Positions 1 to 8,181 of a stretch of DNA of 22,613 nucleotides are shown here, one piece after another (position 1 is the stretch's first letter; the number at the start of each line of letters is the position of its first letter). The translations under genes and the position numbers were made by a program. The stretch spans positions 1 to 22,613 of the forward strand of contig DHOP01000054.1 in assembly GCA_002407775.1 (NCBI GenBank), in the 5' to 3' direction. Below the pieces are notes generated by a model that saw nothing but the letters and a program-made list of their open reading frames with translations, was not told the origin of the DNA and ran no database searches. This stretch comes from Prevotella sp. UBA5387 (GTDB lineage Bacteria; Bacteroidota; Bacteroidia; Bacteroidales; Bacteroidaceae).

Positions 1-2193
1 AATAATTTTAAGAGACACTAGTGTTAATTCGTCTATAAATGGCAGCCCCGTTTCTTCTGCCGAGTACCTACCATGCCAAACCTTTATACCACTTTTTTCT
101 TCCCCAATAAAAGCTTTATTATCGTCAAGGAAACCTTTTGGCACTTGCACACAATATTGGGAGACAAGTTGACGATCTCTTCTGTTTAAAAATTCTTTAT
201 CCTTGATGTCCATATACAACTTATAACTTTCTTCGTCATATCTATATATGAAGAGCGATATTGTATCACTGTCAATCAAGTTGTAAAGTTCAGATACAGT
301 TTGGAATTGTAGTTTTCCTCGTATTCTGTTAATAGCCTTTGTCTTCTCATATTTTTCAGATGACGAATAAAGATCTATTAATCCTCTAAAATATTCGCAA
401 TAGAAATCGTGAGAATATAGTCGATCCTCGTTTTCCTTATATAGTGATAGAGCAAAGTCAGAGAAAACCTTGTATTCTTTATCAGGCTGACCTTCCTGCG
501 TCAATCTAAATATATATACATCCCCTTTCTTCTTATTTTCATTTTCATCTGTCAATCTGCCTTCTCGGTTACATCTTCCGGCAGATTGTATAATGGATTC
601 CAATGGTGCTATTTCCCGATAGACAGTTGGAAAGTCCATATCAACACCAGCTTCAATAAGCTGAGTGGAGCTAACTATGATACGTTCCTTCTTGTCGAGT
701 GACTGGCGAATAGCTTCAATGGTTGCCTTGCGATGGATAGGACACATGGTGGTAGAGAGATGATACAATTTATATGTTCCGCTACCTTTTGTTGCTTCAT
801 AGAACATTTTTGCTTTTTTCTTAGTATTAAACACTACCAAAGCTGATTGATTGGCTGTAGTCACTAAGCTTGCCAAGTCATCGATATCAATTTCCTGATA
901 ATCATTTATAGGATGATAAATTACTCGCTGAGTCTTAGAAAATATTTTTTGTGGATCCTCTACTAATGGTTCTATATGATTGATACCAGAAAACCCTTTC
1001 CTCGTCTCAAAATCTGGTTGTGTGGCCGTGCAAAATAGCAAGCTACATCTACACAGTTGTTGCAGGTTATTTAACATAGTTAGAGAAGGTTCAGTATATA
1101 CGAAAGGTAATTTCTGGATTTCATCAAAAATGATGATGGAATCCTGTATGTTATGTAACTTTCTGCATTGGGTCCTTTTGTTATTAAACAGAGATTCGAA
1201 GAATTGAACCGTTGTTGTAACGATAATTGGATAGTCCCAGTTCTCTGTTGCAAGCTGTATGGGTGAATATGTTTCATCTTCAGAACCATTGTCATATATT
1301 ACATTAGAGTGGTGTTCCAATATCCAGTCATGAGTTTCATCATTGAAAATTTGCTTCAATGTTTCAGAAGTCTGGTCAATGATGCTGATAAAAGGTAGCA
1401 CGATAATTATTCGTTTAATATTGCTATGGTATTTTGCATGATGCAATGCCCAGTTGATGCTGCAGAGGGTCTTACCCATACCTGTTGGGAGCGTCAGAGA
1501 GAAGCTGCCTTGAGGCAAGTTTGCTTTCGATTCCGCATACAGCAAAACGTCGTATCTAAGCTGGTTGACCTCAGAGTCCTGCTTAAATGTACAAAACTTA
1601 TTGTCAATCTTGTTCAGAAGGAAATCTACATCAAGGGGGAGATATTCTCTAAGCTCATTCTTCTGATAATCAAAATGTCGTTCTGTATCTAAACTGTCTG
1701 CGTCCACAAGAGAACTAAACAGTATCCGTACAAACAATTCTTTTTGGAGCAGATCAGGAATCTTATTAAAAACATTGTTTTCTTGTAATACTATTTCATC
1801 CTTGGTATCCTCACGCCACCTCTTGCAAACGAGGTCATAATCCTCAAGACCACATTTTTTTATTTTACTCATAGCCAAAGATAAGTCGGAGAGGTTGGGA
1901 AGTCCTGCATGATGACCATATACAGAAAGGGAAATTTGCAGAAATCCGTTATTCCACGCTAAATATGCTCCGTATATAGCATGTGGCGTTCGAATATCCT
2001 CACCGGCTACTCTCTTTTGGAAATCGTCGGTATACTTCCCAATATCATGTATCTGTCCACAATAGGCATAAAGTTCTTCATACTCCTTGGCTAAAGCATG
2101 AGTTTTCATGAGGTCTGCAACTTTTCGATTGTGATCTTTTAGGGCTTGTTTTTCTCCTTCAGCATTTTGTGAATGGGCAATGTAGTTCTTCAT
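1..2193 (-). CDS. cas3: CRISPR-associated nuclease-helicase Cas3 (3' end outside window)
   Basis: Cas3 is the effector of type I CRISPR-Cas: after Cascade opens target DNA, its HD nuclease and SF2 helicase degrade one strand. I read 731 codons on the minus strand from ATG 2193 without a stop to the left edge; an in-frame TAA at 2233-2235 lies upstream, which supports this start. The HD nuclease shows H49-D50 in HDIGK, H71, GHHAG (93-97) and DxD at 164-166. The helicase shows Walker A LPTGMGKT (235-242), DEIQ (357-360), the CTAT motif (388-391) and motif VI QSAGRCNREG (536-545). All key residues are present, so the visible part looks functional. The DEIQ box and HD-helicase fusion fit subtypes I-B or I-C, but the subtype cannot be decided without cas5, cas7 and cas8, which should lie left of the window. 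The C-terminal domain is probably cut by the edge. Confidence 0.93.
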   Translation of the reverse strand, partial: MKNYIAHSQNAEGEKQALKDHNRKVADLMKTHALAKEYEELYAYCGQIHDIGKYTDDFQKRVAGEDIRTPHAIYGAYLAWNNGFLQISLSVYGHHAGLPNLSDLSLAMSKIKKCGLEDYDLVCKRWREDTKDEIVLQENNVFNKIPDLLQKELFVRILFSSLVDADSLDTERHFDYQKNELREYLPLDVDFLLNKIDNKFCTFKQDSEVNQLRYDVLLYAESKANLPQGSFSLTLPTGMGKTLCSINWALHHAKYHSNIKRIIIVLPFISIIDQTSETLKQIFNDETHDWILEHHSNVIYDNGSEDETYSPIQLATENWDYPIIVTTTVQFFESLFNNKRTQCRKLHNIQDSIIIFDEIQKLPFVYTEPSLTMLNNLQQLCRCSLLFCTATQPDFETRKGFSGINHIEPLVEDPQKIFSKTQRVIYHPINDYQEIDIDDLASLVTTANQSALVVFNTKKKAKMFYEATKGSGTYKLYHLSTTMCPIHRKATIEAIRQSLDKKERIIVSSTQLIEAGVDMDFPTVYREIAPLESIIQSAGRCNREGRLTDENENKKKGDVYIFRLTQEGQPDKEYKVFSDFALSLYKENEDRLYSHDFYCEYFRGLIDLYSSSEKYEKTKAINRIRGKLQFQTVSELYNLIDSDTISLFIYRYDEESYKLYMDIKDKEFLNRRDRQLVSQYCVQVPKGFLDDNKAFIGEEKSGIKVWHGRYSAEETGLPFIDELTLVSLKII

Positions 2194-2259
2194 AATGGTC
2201 GTTATTCTTTGGTTATTTGGATGTCCCTGATCTTATATGATTATAAAATGGAGAAAGTT

Positions 2260-2514
2260 CTATGTTGGGAATTTATATAGTATTCTCAATGTTGTTCCTT
2301 TCTCCATCCCCGATGCTCGCCTGATGCGTGTCTGGAACAACGACTGCTCTGTGCCTATGTCGTGCAGCATGCCCATTACGTGGCCGAAGGCTCCAAAGCC
2401 GAAAGACGAGGCAAACCGTTCAGATAAGGTCGCGACACCCAACGAATGGTTCTCGTTGGACTGGATGCTAAATTCTCCATCTTGTAGCTTGACATGGGAT
2501 ATGATCATATCCAT
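2260..2514 (-). pseudogene. truncated Cas3 HD-domain remnant (84 codons)
   Basis: This short minus-strand frame resembles the N-terminus of a second Cas3 HD nuclease from a different lineage than the intact cas3 downstream. It has an N-terminal IISHV segment, ENHSLGVATLSERFA, a phenylalanine- and glycine-rich FGFGAFGHVMGMLHD stretch and FQTRIRRASG. These are typical of Cas3 starts, where the chain would normally continue for about 700 residues. The usual HDxGK lysine is replaced: the frame reads HDIGT (residues 51-55). After MEKG (72-75) the DNA becomes abruptly AT-rich, the resemblance ends and a TAG follows. The body of the frame is visibly richer in G+C than the intact cas3. It ends 66 bp before the intact cas3 start on the same strand. 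I infer decay of an older cas3. A functional stand-alone small Cas3'' is the alternative, but it is too short to carry the rest of the HD motifs. Confidence 0.6.
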
Positions 2515-2543
2515 TAAGTTCTTAGTTTCTTAGATTTGTATTG

Positions 2544-2574
2544 CAAGATTAAGAAAAATATTTATAAAAACAAA
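2544..2574 (-). promoter_or_regulatory. Bacteroidota-type promoter ahead of the cas3 remnant
   Basis: On the minus strand a perfect -33 element TTTG (2574-2571) is followed by a 19-bp spacer and TAATCTTG (2551-2544), one mismatch from the TAnnTTTG -7 consensus. The predicted start of transcription is about 20 bp before the remnant's ATG at 2514. I saw no comparable promoter between the remnant and the intact cas3, so the same transcript may serve the cas operon with a leader of roughly 350 nt. Confidence 0.5.
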
Positions 2575-2818
2575 AAAATGTCGATGCTTTTTTATTTCTA
2601 CTCGTTAGCAGAATTAATCATCTAATACATATTTGACATGTCCAATTGGTCTGTCGTTCTCAAAATTCACACTCTCTAGGAATATAAAGACAAAAATAAT
2701 ATCTTCTATAAAAAGCCCCTTATATGACCTTGTATTATGGTACTTTTCTCTTAATTCTCGTTCTTGGAACAAACAGCAGCAACTAGTTATGAAAAACTTA
2801 AAATATCATGACAACAGC

Positions 2819-2849
2819 TTGGTCAATACCCACTTTTTATCTAACTTTG
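2819..2849 (+). promoter_or_regulatory. Bacteroidota-type promoter for rhaM
   Basis: TTG at 2819-2821, a 20-bp spacer and TAACTTTG at 2842-2849 match the Bacteroidota -33/-7 pattern (TTTG, 19-21 bp, TAnnTTTG). The predicted start lies about 30 bp before the rhaM ATG at 2884. The match is to motif and spacing only. Confidence 0.55.
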
Positions 2850-2883
2850 CTAAGTTATCTATTAAAACTTAACACAATCAAAA

Positions 2884-3207
2884 ATGAAAAAACGTTTTGC
2901 TTTTAAGATGTATCTTAAGCCTGGCTGCGAAAAAGAGTACGCTAAGCGTCATGCCGCCATTTGGCCTGAACTAAAAAAAATGATCACCGAGGATCAGGGA
3001 GTGAGCAATTACAGCATCTTCTGGGACAAGGAAACCAACCTTCTCTTCGCCTATCAGGAGTGCTCTAAGGAGACCAACTCACAGGACACCACTGACATTG
3101 ATCCAATTACACAACGCTGGTGGGACATGATGGCGGACATCATGGATACCAACAAGGATCATTCTCCTGTATCAATACCATTGGAAGAACTGTTTCATCT
3201 TGATTAG
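2884..3207 (+). CDS. rhaM: L-rhamnose mutarotase
   Basis: RhaM interconverts the alpha and beta anomers of L-rhamnose in the cytoplasm, supplying the form used by L-rhamnose isomerase. The 107 residues match the normal family length. Family marks are Y19, the catalytic-type histidine H23 just before IWPEL (26-30), the tryptophan pair in QRWWDMM that forms part of the sugar pocket, and the ending SPVSIPLEELFHL, which closely follows the family's SPVS...L.EVF.L C-terminus. There is no signal peptide. The ATG at 2884 follows an A-rich leader and a recognisable promoter. No other rhamnose catabolism gene is in view, so it is a single-gene unit here. It converges on an arabinofuranosidase gene, which fits growth on pectin side chains but does not prove a shared pathway. 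Confidence 0.93.
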   Translation: MKKRFAFKMYLKPGCEKEYAKRHAAIWPELKKMITEDQGVSNYSIFWDKETNLLFAYQECSKETNSQDTTDIDPITQRWWDMMADIMDTNKDHSPVSIPLEELFHLD

Positions 3208-3332
3208 AACTCACTTTTTCGTGTCCTTATATATGTAAGGGTTTAAAACGAAATGCTAGAATAATCTAACAAACTCAAGGCTCAAACGACCTTGTGTTAT
3301 CTCGGTTTTCAGATTACTATTAATATATTAAG

Positions 3333-3386
3333 AAAAAAGAATAATCAGAGTACCGGTTTATCCGCATACTCTGATTATTCTTTTTT
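3333..3386. terminator. bidirectional terminator between rhaM and the GH51 gene
   Basis: A perfect 20-bp inverted repeat has arms at 3333-3352 (AAAAAAGAATAATCAGAGTA) and 3367-3386 around a 14-nt loop that contains a further CGG/CCG pairing. Each arm ends in a run of A/T that becomes a U-tract in either direction, so the element can end both the plus-strand rhaM transcript and the minus-strand arabinofuranosidase transcript. It lies centrally in the 266-bp convergent gap; the rest of that gap shows nothing else. Confidence 0.85.
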
Positions 3387-3473
3387 TACAGCTTTCTGAA
3401 CGTATTACGACTTGATTATCCATTCTTTCAGTTCTAGTGTAAGATTCTCAAAATGATTAAGAATTTCTAGAAA

Positions 3474-5891
3474 TTACTTCATTCTCACTATGTTCAGCGA
3501 ATTAGCAGGTACAAATAGAGAAACGCCTGTTGCATCTGGACTTAGTTGCTCTTCCGATGTCATGACATTAGTGCGGTCATCAATATTGTTTTCAGATGTT
3601 CCCTTCTCACCACTAAGCCTAATGACACGAGCTGTAGAGGATGAATGATTCTTCAGATTGATGCGTGCCGTAGTGGGTTCGGTGCTCGTATTCACAATCT
3701 TAACAATATATTCACCAGAAGGTTCATCGAAGGTGGCATTTGCAAAGAAACCTGCAAAAGTACTTTGCCTTAGTTTGGTGGCAAAGATTTGCTTTCCATC
3801 GATTGAAGCATAGATACTGTCTCCCTTGACATGAATAGCGACATTATACCAACGGCCCTCCTCTATACTTCCACGTGCGGATGCTAATTGCACCTTGCTC
3901 CCATCGACAACTTGTTCAATCCCATGCTGTGAATTTCCCCAGCCACCAAGATTAAGCCAACAATAATTGTCTTCATCGACATAGTTAAACACTACAAGAA
4001 AACCTTCACGTCCACCATCTTTACGTGCGTTCACTTGATAAGTATATTCATCTGAAGTGAATTTCCTGGGATTAAGACGAATGCTGCCTTCCTCCCATGA
4101 GGTTTGTTTCACGACATCGCCGTCCTCAGACCAACGACCCTTCAAGTTGATGTCGTTCAGTTGAGTGTCACGATCTTCACCAAGTGTATTCAGTTGTTGT
4201 CCACTGAAACTAGCATGTGTTCCCCAAGTCGCCATTCCTACCATACATGTGGCAGGCTTGACTTTGACTTCCACATTGGAGTTCTCATAGGGATTTTGCT
4301 GCTCTGTTTTCATGATTCGAGTTCCAACATTATCGGTCATCACCTTTTGCACATAATACGAAGGTGTCCCAAAAGCCTTTTCTGCATTAAACTGAATCAT
4401 GTCAGGACGCCATCTCGTCTCATTGATATTGGCAAAAATTGGAGCGTAACTAGCCATCTTTACTATGTCGGAATTGTTTTCCATTCCCATCATAAAGACG
4501 GCTTCTCCCAACGCTGCGTTAAGATTTCCAACTCTACCAAAACCTTGTGTCACGGCATACTCACCTACATAGACATCTGGTCCCTTACGGTCATAGTTGT
4601 CATAGTGATGGAACTTATCTGCAAACCAACCTGGTGTGCGATAATAATGTTCATCCACCAACTCCACTTTCTGGTCTGATTCCCATTTCGGATAGTCTGT
4701 CCCCCATGCTGCAACGTTCCCGATAAGGTGCATATTGGGATATTTCGCTAAAACAGCATCCTTGAAGAGTTGATATCGTTTGTAGTAGTTGTCGCTTTGC
4801 TGGCTAGGATCTGGTTGGTTGTTCTCGTTGCCAATTTCCAAATATTCAATGTTGAAAGGTGCAGGATGACCGTTCTTGGCGCGGATGGCACCATACTTGG
4901 AAGTTACAGGTCCATTAGCATACTCCAAGGCATTCAGCGTCTCATCAATCCAAGACTGAATCTCATTGATAGGTGTAAAACCACCGTGCCAGATGCCTAT
5001 ATTAACCACATAAAGGGGTTTGGCCCCCAAGTCCTCCGCTAACTGAAGATATTCGTGGAACCCAAGACCATCAGACGTGCGGTAGCCCCAGTTCACATTA
5101 TTGTGTCCCCAGCGTTCTTCGATGGGACCAATAGAGCGCTCCCATCGAAAGGCATTATCTGGACTATCTTGTCCTTCCACGAAGCAGCCACCTGGAAAAC
5201 GGAAAAATTTCGGCTGCAAGTCGTAGAGCATCGACGCCAAATCAGGGCGCATGCCGTTCTCGCGATTATTGAATGTAGGGGGAAATAATGAAACCATATC
5301 AAAGCTAAGCATTCCCTTGTCTGTGCCAGTAAAAGCTAAAATAGCTTTTGGATCATTTGCATTGACTGTGAATGCAGCTTCATATTTGGTCCACTTCTTA
5401 CCAAATTGTCTACCCTCAAACTCTGTCTGAGCATATGCTTGGTTTCCATTTGAACTCCCTAAATAAGCTTTGAGATTGCCCTTAAGCTTGCCTTTGGCCC
5501 AGAAACTAAGTCTATAGGTGCGACCCTGGACTGCAGGAATACCCCAGAAACCCTCATTACTGAATCCATCCCCTTTGTTTGTGAATGTCACTTCAATAGC
5601 ATTCCTCTGAACATTGTTGAGTAGATTCTTGCTTGTTAACTTCAATGTAGCGTTCCCAATAACATTCCAATGATCCGGTTTCTCAGAACTATCCTCAAAA
5701 GAGCGATTACGTACTAGCTCAGCATAAAGCCCACCATCGGCAGCATGATTAATGTCTTCGTAGAAAATACCATAGAGCATGGGTGATACTTGCTTTCCCT
5801 TTTGGGCTGCATCAATGTCTATTTGAACTTGTGCCGAAACACCCCCAGCACTCAGGAGCATGAGTGATAATAAAACTTGCCTTACATTCAT
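3474..5891 (-). CDS. secreted GH51 alpha-L-arabinofuranosidase with extra beta-sandwich domains
   Basis: This enzyme would cleave terminal alpha-L-arabinofuranosyl units from arabinan, arabinoxylan or arabinogalactan in the periplasm or at the cell surface. The 805-residue product starts with a signal peptide (about 1-20, ending VSA|Q) and has no lipobox cysteine. The GH51 start QVSPMLYGIFYEDINHA (34-50) is followed by a carbohydrate-binding-like beta sandwich (about 70-205). The TIM barrel follows, with FFRFPGGC (229-236), the acid/base glutamate E356 in EIGNEN and the nucleophile E444 in YVGEYA, both retained. A second lectin- or LamG-like segment (about 580-715) precedes the closing beta-sandwich strands. 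It is longer than single-domain GH51 enzymes but typical of Bacteroidota members. It converges on rhaM across a terminator and diverges from the TonB receptor gene. Confidence 0.92.
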   Translation of the reverse strand: MNVRQVLLSLMLLSAGGVSAQVQIDIDAAQKGKQVSPMLYGIFYEDINHAADGGLYAELVRNRSFEDSSEKPDHWNVIGNATLKLTSKNLLNNVQRNAIEVTFTNKGDGFSNEGFWGIPAVQGRTYRLSFWAKGKLKGNLKAYLGSSNGNQAYAQTEFEGRQFGKKWTKYEAAFTVNANDPKAILAFTGTDKGMLSFDMVSLFPPTFNNRENGMRPDLASMLYDLQPKFFRFPGGCFVEGQDSPDNAFRWERSIGPIEERWGHNNVNWGYRTSDGLGFHEYLQLAEDLGAKPLYVVNIGIWHGGFTPINEIQSWIDETLNALEYANGPVTSKYGAIRAKNGHPAPFNIEYLEIGNENNQPDPSQQSDNYYKRYQLFKDAVLAKYPNMHLIGNVAAWGTDYPKWESDQKVELVDEHYYRTPGWFADKFHHYDNYDRKGPDVYVGEYAVTQGFGRVGNLNAALGEAVFMMGMENNSDIVKMASYAPIFANINETRWRPDMIQFNAEKAFGTPSYYVQKVMTDNVGTRIMKTEQQNPYENSNVEVKVKPATCMVGMATWGTHASFSGQQLNTLGEDRDTQLNDINLKGRWSEDGDVVKQTSWEEGSIRLNPRKFTSDEYTYQVNARKDGGREGFLVVFNYVDEDNYCWLNLGGWGNSQHGIEQVVDGSKVQLASARGSIEEGRWYNVAIHVKGDSIYASIDGKQIFATKLRQSTFAGFFANATFDEPSGEYIVKIVNTSTEPTTARINLKNHSSSTARVIRLSGEKGTSENNIDDRTNVMTSEEQLSPDATGVSLFVPANSLNIVRMK

Positions 5892-5948
5892 GTCGGATCT
5901 TACTTTTGGTTTAAATAATGTTAGTAATTATCTCGGATTAATGATTAG

Positions 5949-5956
5949 CAAATATA
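5949..5956 (-). promoter_or_regulatory. -7 element for the GH51 gene
   Basis: Read on the minus strand, TATATTTG fits TAnnTTTG and lies about 58 bp before the GH51 ATG at 5891. No clear TTTG is found 19-21 bp upstream, so only half of the promoter is supported. Confidence 0.35.
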
Positions 5957-6009
5957 CACTTTATAAGGCGTTTTATTCACATTATTACAAAGATTAACAG
6001 ATTAAATGC

Positions 6010-6017
6010 TATCTTTG
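6010..6017 (+). promoter_or_regulatory. -7-like element at the start of the TonB receptor gene
   Basis: TATCTTTG matches TAnnTTTG exactly. It overlaps the first codons of the longest possible frame (ATG 6006) and sits 9 bp before the second ATG at 6027. If it is used, the shorter start is the real one and the mRNA would have almost no leader. No -33 TTG is seen at the right distance. Confidence 0.35.
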
Positions 6018-6026
6018 CCATGCTTT

Positions 6027-8105
6027 ATGAAAAAACAATTTTTAATCCAGCGCCAAGCGCTCGTCTTCAAGCAGTTTAGCCATAAGAGCTATAGTCTCTT
6101 TGCCGCATTGGGCAAAGAAGTGCTCATTGGTGTACTCAGCGTGTCGACACTGTCACATTCCAAGGCCGACGGCATTGCCGCCAAGCCATGGATCGACACC
6201 GATTCGCTCAGCTTTGAAGAACAACGCATTGACGAGATTCTCATAATGGGATCTCGGGCGCCCCTGACTGCTATGCAGTCAGCCAAGATCGTCGAGGTTA
6301 TCTCGCGCGACGACATTCAACGTGCCGAAGCGCAAACCATCAACGACATTTTGAAACTATCCACAGGCGTAGACGTCCGTCAGCGTAGTGGATTTGGTGT
6401 ACAGACGGACATTTCCATCAACGGTGGTACATTTGATCAGATTGCCATTCTACTTAACGGAATGCCACTGAACAGTCCTCAGACAGGACACAATGTAGCC
6501 GATTTCCCCGTTTCCATGCTTGACATTGACCACATCGAAGTGCTTCAGGGTGCATCGGCAAGGGTCTTTGGCGCTTCAGCGTTCAGTGGTGCCATCAACA
6601 TTGTTACACGACCAGAAAATCATAACAACGTCAGAATAGGAGGAGAAGCGGGATCGTTCGGAACCGTGGGAGGTGATGCCGGTGTATCATGGGCAATGCC
6701 ATATAATGGCGACCACGATCCAAAAGTGAGCCATCAGTTATCTGGGGGGTACACTCGTAGCGATGGTGGAACCGACAATTCCAACTTTGACAAATGGCGG
6801 GGGTTCTATCAAGGGACTCTCGACACAAAGAATGCCAAGATAGATTGGCAAGCAGGGGTCACGTCACAAAACTTCGGAGCTAACACGTTTTATTCAGCGA
6901 AGTTCGATAATCAATTTGAGGAAACACGCCGCTTTATGGCCTCTGTCGGCACTACGCTGCACCCCTTCCAAGGCGATGAGGGAAGGTTCAAATCGACGTT
7001 TACTGTTCGTCCTATGCTTTATGGTCATCGCGACATAGACCATTTCCAACTAATCAAAGGCAAGGAGGGATCCCAATCTGGTGAAAACTATCATCAAACA
7101 GATGTCTATGGGGCCTCACTAAACATCAACTTTGATTGGTTGTTGGGACGGTCCGCTTTTGGGGCGGACATTCATCGTGAGCACATCCTTTCCACCGCCT
7201 ACGGTAACGAGTTACCCGAAAATGAGTGGATAAAAATCGACGGAAGCGATCGTAGTTACTCACGAGAGGGCAAACGTACCAATACGAGCCTCTTCGTGGA
7301 ACACAATGTTATCCTTGGTGGACTCACAATATCGGCTGGTGTTTTAGCCAACCGTAATACAGGTCTCGACGAAAAACTCCGTTTTTATCCCGGAATCGAT
7401 ATCAGTTATCGCCCAGAAAGCCATTGGAAGATTTATGCCAGTTGGAACAATGCCCTACGTGTGCCAACCTATACCGACCTCTATACAAGCAATGCAGCCC
7501 AACAAGGCGACATTGGGCTAAAGCCGGAAAATAATTCAACCTATAAAGTAGGTGCACGATATCGGGCAAAGTGGTTTACTGGTATGGCTACTGCGTTCTA
7601 TAGTCATGGAACCAATATGATAGACTGGGTCTATGAAACAGCGACTTCTTCCAAGTATCAAGCTATGAATATTGGCAAACTGGACAATTTAGGATTCAAT
7701 ATTGAAGGAACCGCTAACCTTAACGAGATGTTCTGTATGTCCACAAACACACAGCCAGTAATGCTCAAGTTGAGTTATGCTTATATTCACCAGCAACACC
7801 AAACCGAACGCGAAATTTACCGTTCGCTCTATGTCCTGGATTATCTGAGGCACAAATTTGTGACATCTCTCTCTCATCCCATTATATCACGACTATCCGC
7901 CTCGTGGGCATTGCGTTGGCAAGAACGCATGAACGGCTATCCACCATATGCTAAGCTAGACGGCAAACTTACCTGGTCAGAACCCTCCTGGCAAGTCTAT
8001 GTGAAAGCCGACAACATTACAAACCATCGCTACTATGACTTTGGCTCTGTTCTTCAACCAGGCATATGGATAATGGCTGGTGGCCAGATAAAACTACATT
8101 ACTAA
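6027..8105 (+). CDS. TonB-dependent outer-membrane receptor, BtuB-like
   Basis: This is a ligand-gated outer-membrane channel driven by TonB. Positions here count from an alternative ATG at 6006 (699 residues). I prefer the ATG at 6027 (residue 8, MKKQFLIQ) because the N-terminus then looks like a normal signal and a -7-like motif covers the earlier codons. The pre-sequence KSYSLFAALGKEVLIGVLSV (28-47) is the long signal type seen in Bacteroidota TonB receptors. The plug spans about 85-202, including SINGGTFDQIAILLNG and IEVLQGASARVFGASAFSGAINIVTR. The beta barrel follows to the C-terminus, with a NITNHRYYDFGSVLQPG segment typical of BtuB-like barrels. There is no SusD partner. Cobalamin is the usual ligand of the nearest named family, but no B12 riboswitch is visible upstream, so the substrate is open. 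Confidence 0.88.
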   Translation: MKKQFLIQRQALVFKQFSHKSYSLFAALGKEVLIGVLSVSTLSHSKADGIAAKPWIDTDSLSFEEQRIDEILIMGSRAPLTAMQSAKIVEVISRDDIQRAEAQTINDILKLSTGVDVRQRSGFGVQTDISINGGTFDQIAILLNGMPLNSPQTGHNVADFPVSMLDIDHIEVLQGASARVFGASAFSGAINIVTRPENHNNVRIGGEAGSFGTVGGDAGVSWAMPYNGDHDPKVSHQLSGGYTRSDGGTDNSNFDKWRGFYQGTLDTKNAKIDWQAGVTSQNFGANTFYSAKFDNQFEETRRFMASVGTTLHPFQGDEGRFKSTFTVRPMLYGHRDIDHFQLIKGKEGSQSGENYHQTDVYGASLNINFDWLLGRSAFGADIHREHILSTAYGNELPENEWIKIDGSDRSYSREGKRTNTSLFVEHNVILGGLTISAGVLANRNTGLDEKLRFYPGIDISYRPESHWKIYASWNNALRVPTYTDLYTSNAAQQGDIGLKPENNSTYKVGARYRAKWFTGMATAFYSHGTNMIDWVYETATSSKYQAMNIGKLDNLGFNIEGTANLNEMFCMSTNTQPVMLKLSYAYIHQQHQTEREIYRSLYVLDYLRHKFVTSLSHPIISRLSASWALRWQERMNGYPPYAKLDGKLTWSEPSWQVYVKADNITNHRYYDFGSVLQPGIWIMAGGQIKLHY

Positions 8106-8118
8106 CTCATTATCAACC

Positions 8119-8160
8119 AGCTGCGGTCCAGAATTCAGTGACCGCAGCTTTATTTTATTA
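8119..8160 (+). terminator. rho-independent terminator after the TonB receptor gene
   Basis: AGCTGCGGTC (8119-8128) pairs perfectly with GACCGCAGCT (8140-8149) across an 11-nt loop, followed by a T-rich TTATTTTATTA tract. It starts 13 bp after the receptor stop codon and separates this gene from the nad operon. Confidence 0.85.
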
Positions 8161-8181
8161 TCATTTGGCAGCAATCGGATC

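Larger units (their letters stand above)
2515..2883. other. AT-rich intergenic spacer
   Basis: These 369 bp separate the cas region from rhaM, which is divergent. They are AT-rich with no convincing gene. A 79-codon plus-strand frame at 2633-2872 has low-complexity composition and no recognisable domain, and I do not accept it. Two promoters can be supported, one toward cas3 near the left end and one toward rhaM near the right end. I see no repeats, hairpins of note or RNA gene in the middle. Confidence 0.7.

Noticed and set aside
2531..2538. TAGATTTG on the plus strand as a promoter for rhaM
   Set aside because: It fits TAnnTTTG but lies about 350 bp upstream with no TTG at the right distance; the pair at 2819-2849 is better placed.
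2633..2872. 79-codon plus-strand frame ahead of rhaM
   Set aside because: It has AT-driven composition and no recognisable domain, its region contains the rhaM promoter, and it ends 11 bp before rhaM. Treated as non-coding.
4104..4679. 191-codon plus-strand frame inside the GH51 gene
   Set aside because: It is antisense to well-conserved catalytic-domain codons and has no domain resemblance; it is a shadow of the real gene.
5892..6026. Cobalamin riboswitch ahead of the BtuB-like receptor
   Set aside because: The divergent gap is only about 135 bp, AT-rich, and holds no B12-box-like sequence or the extended stems such a riboswitch needs.
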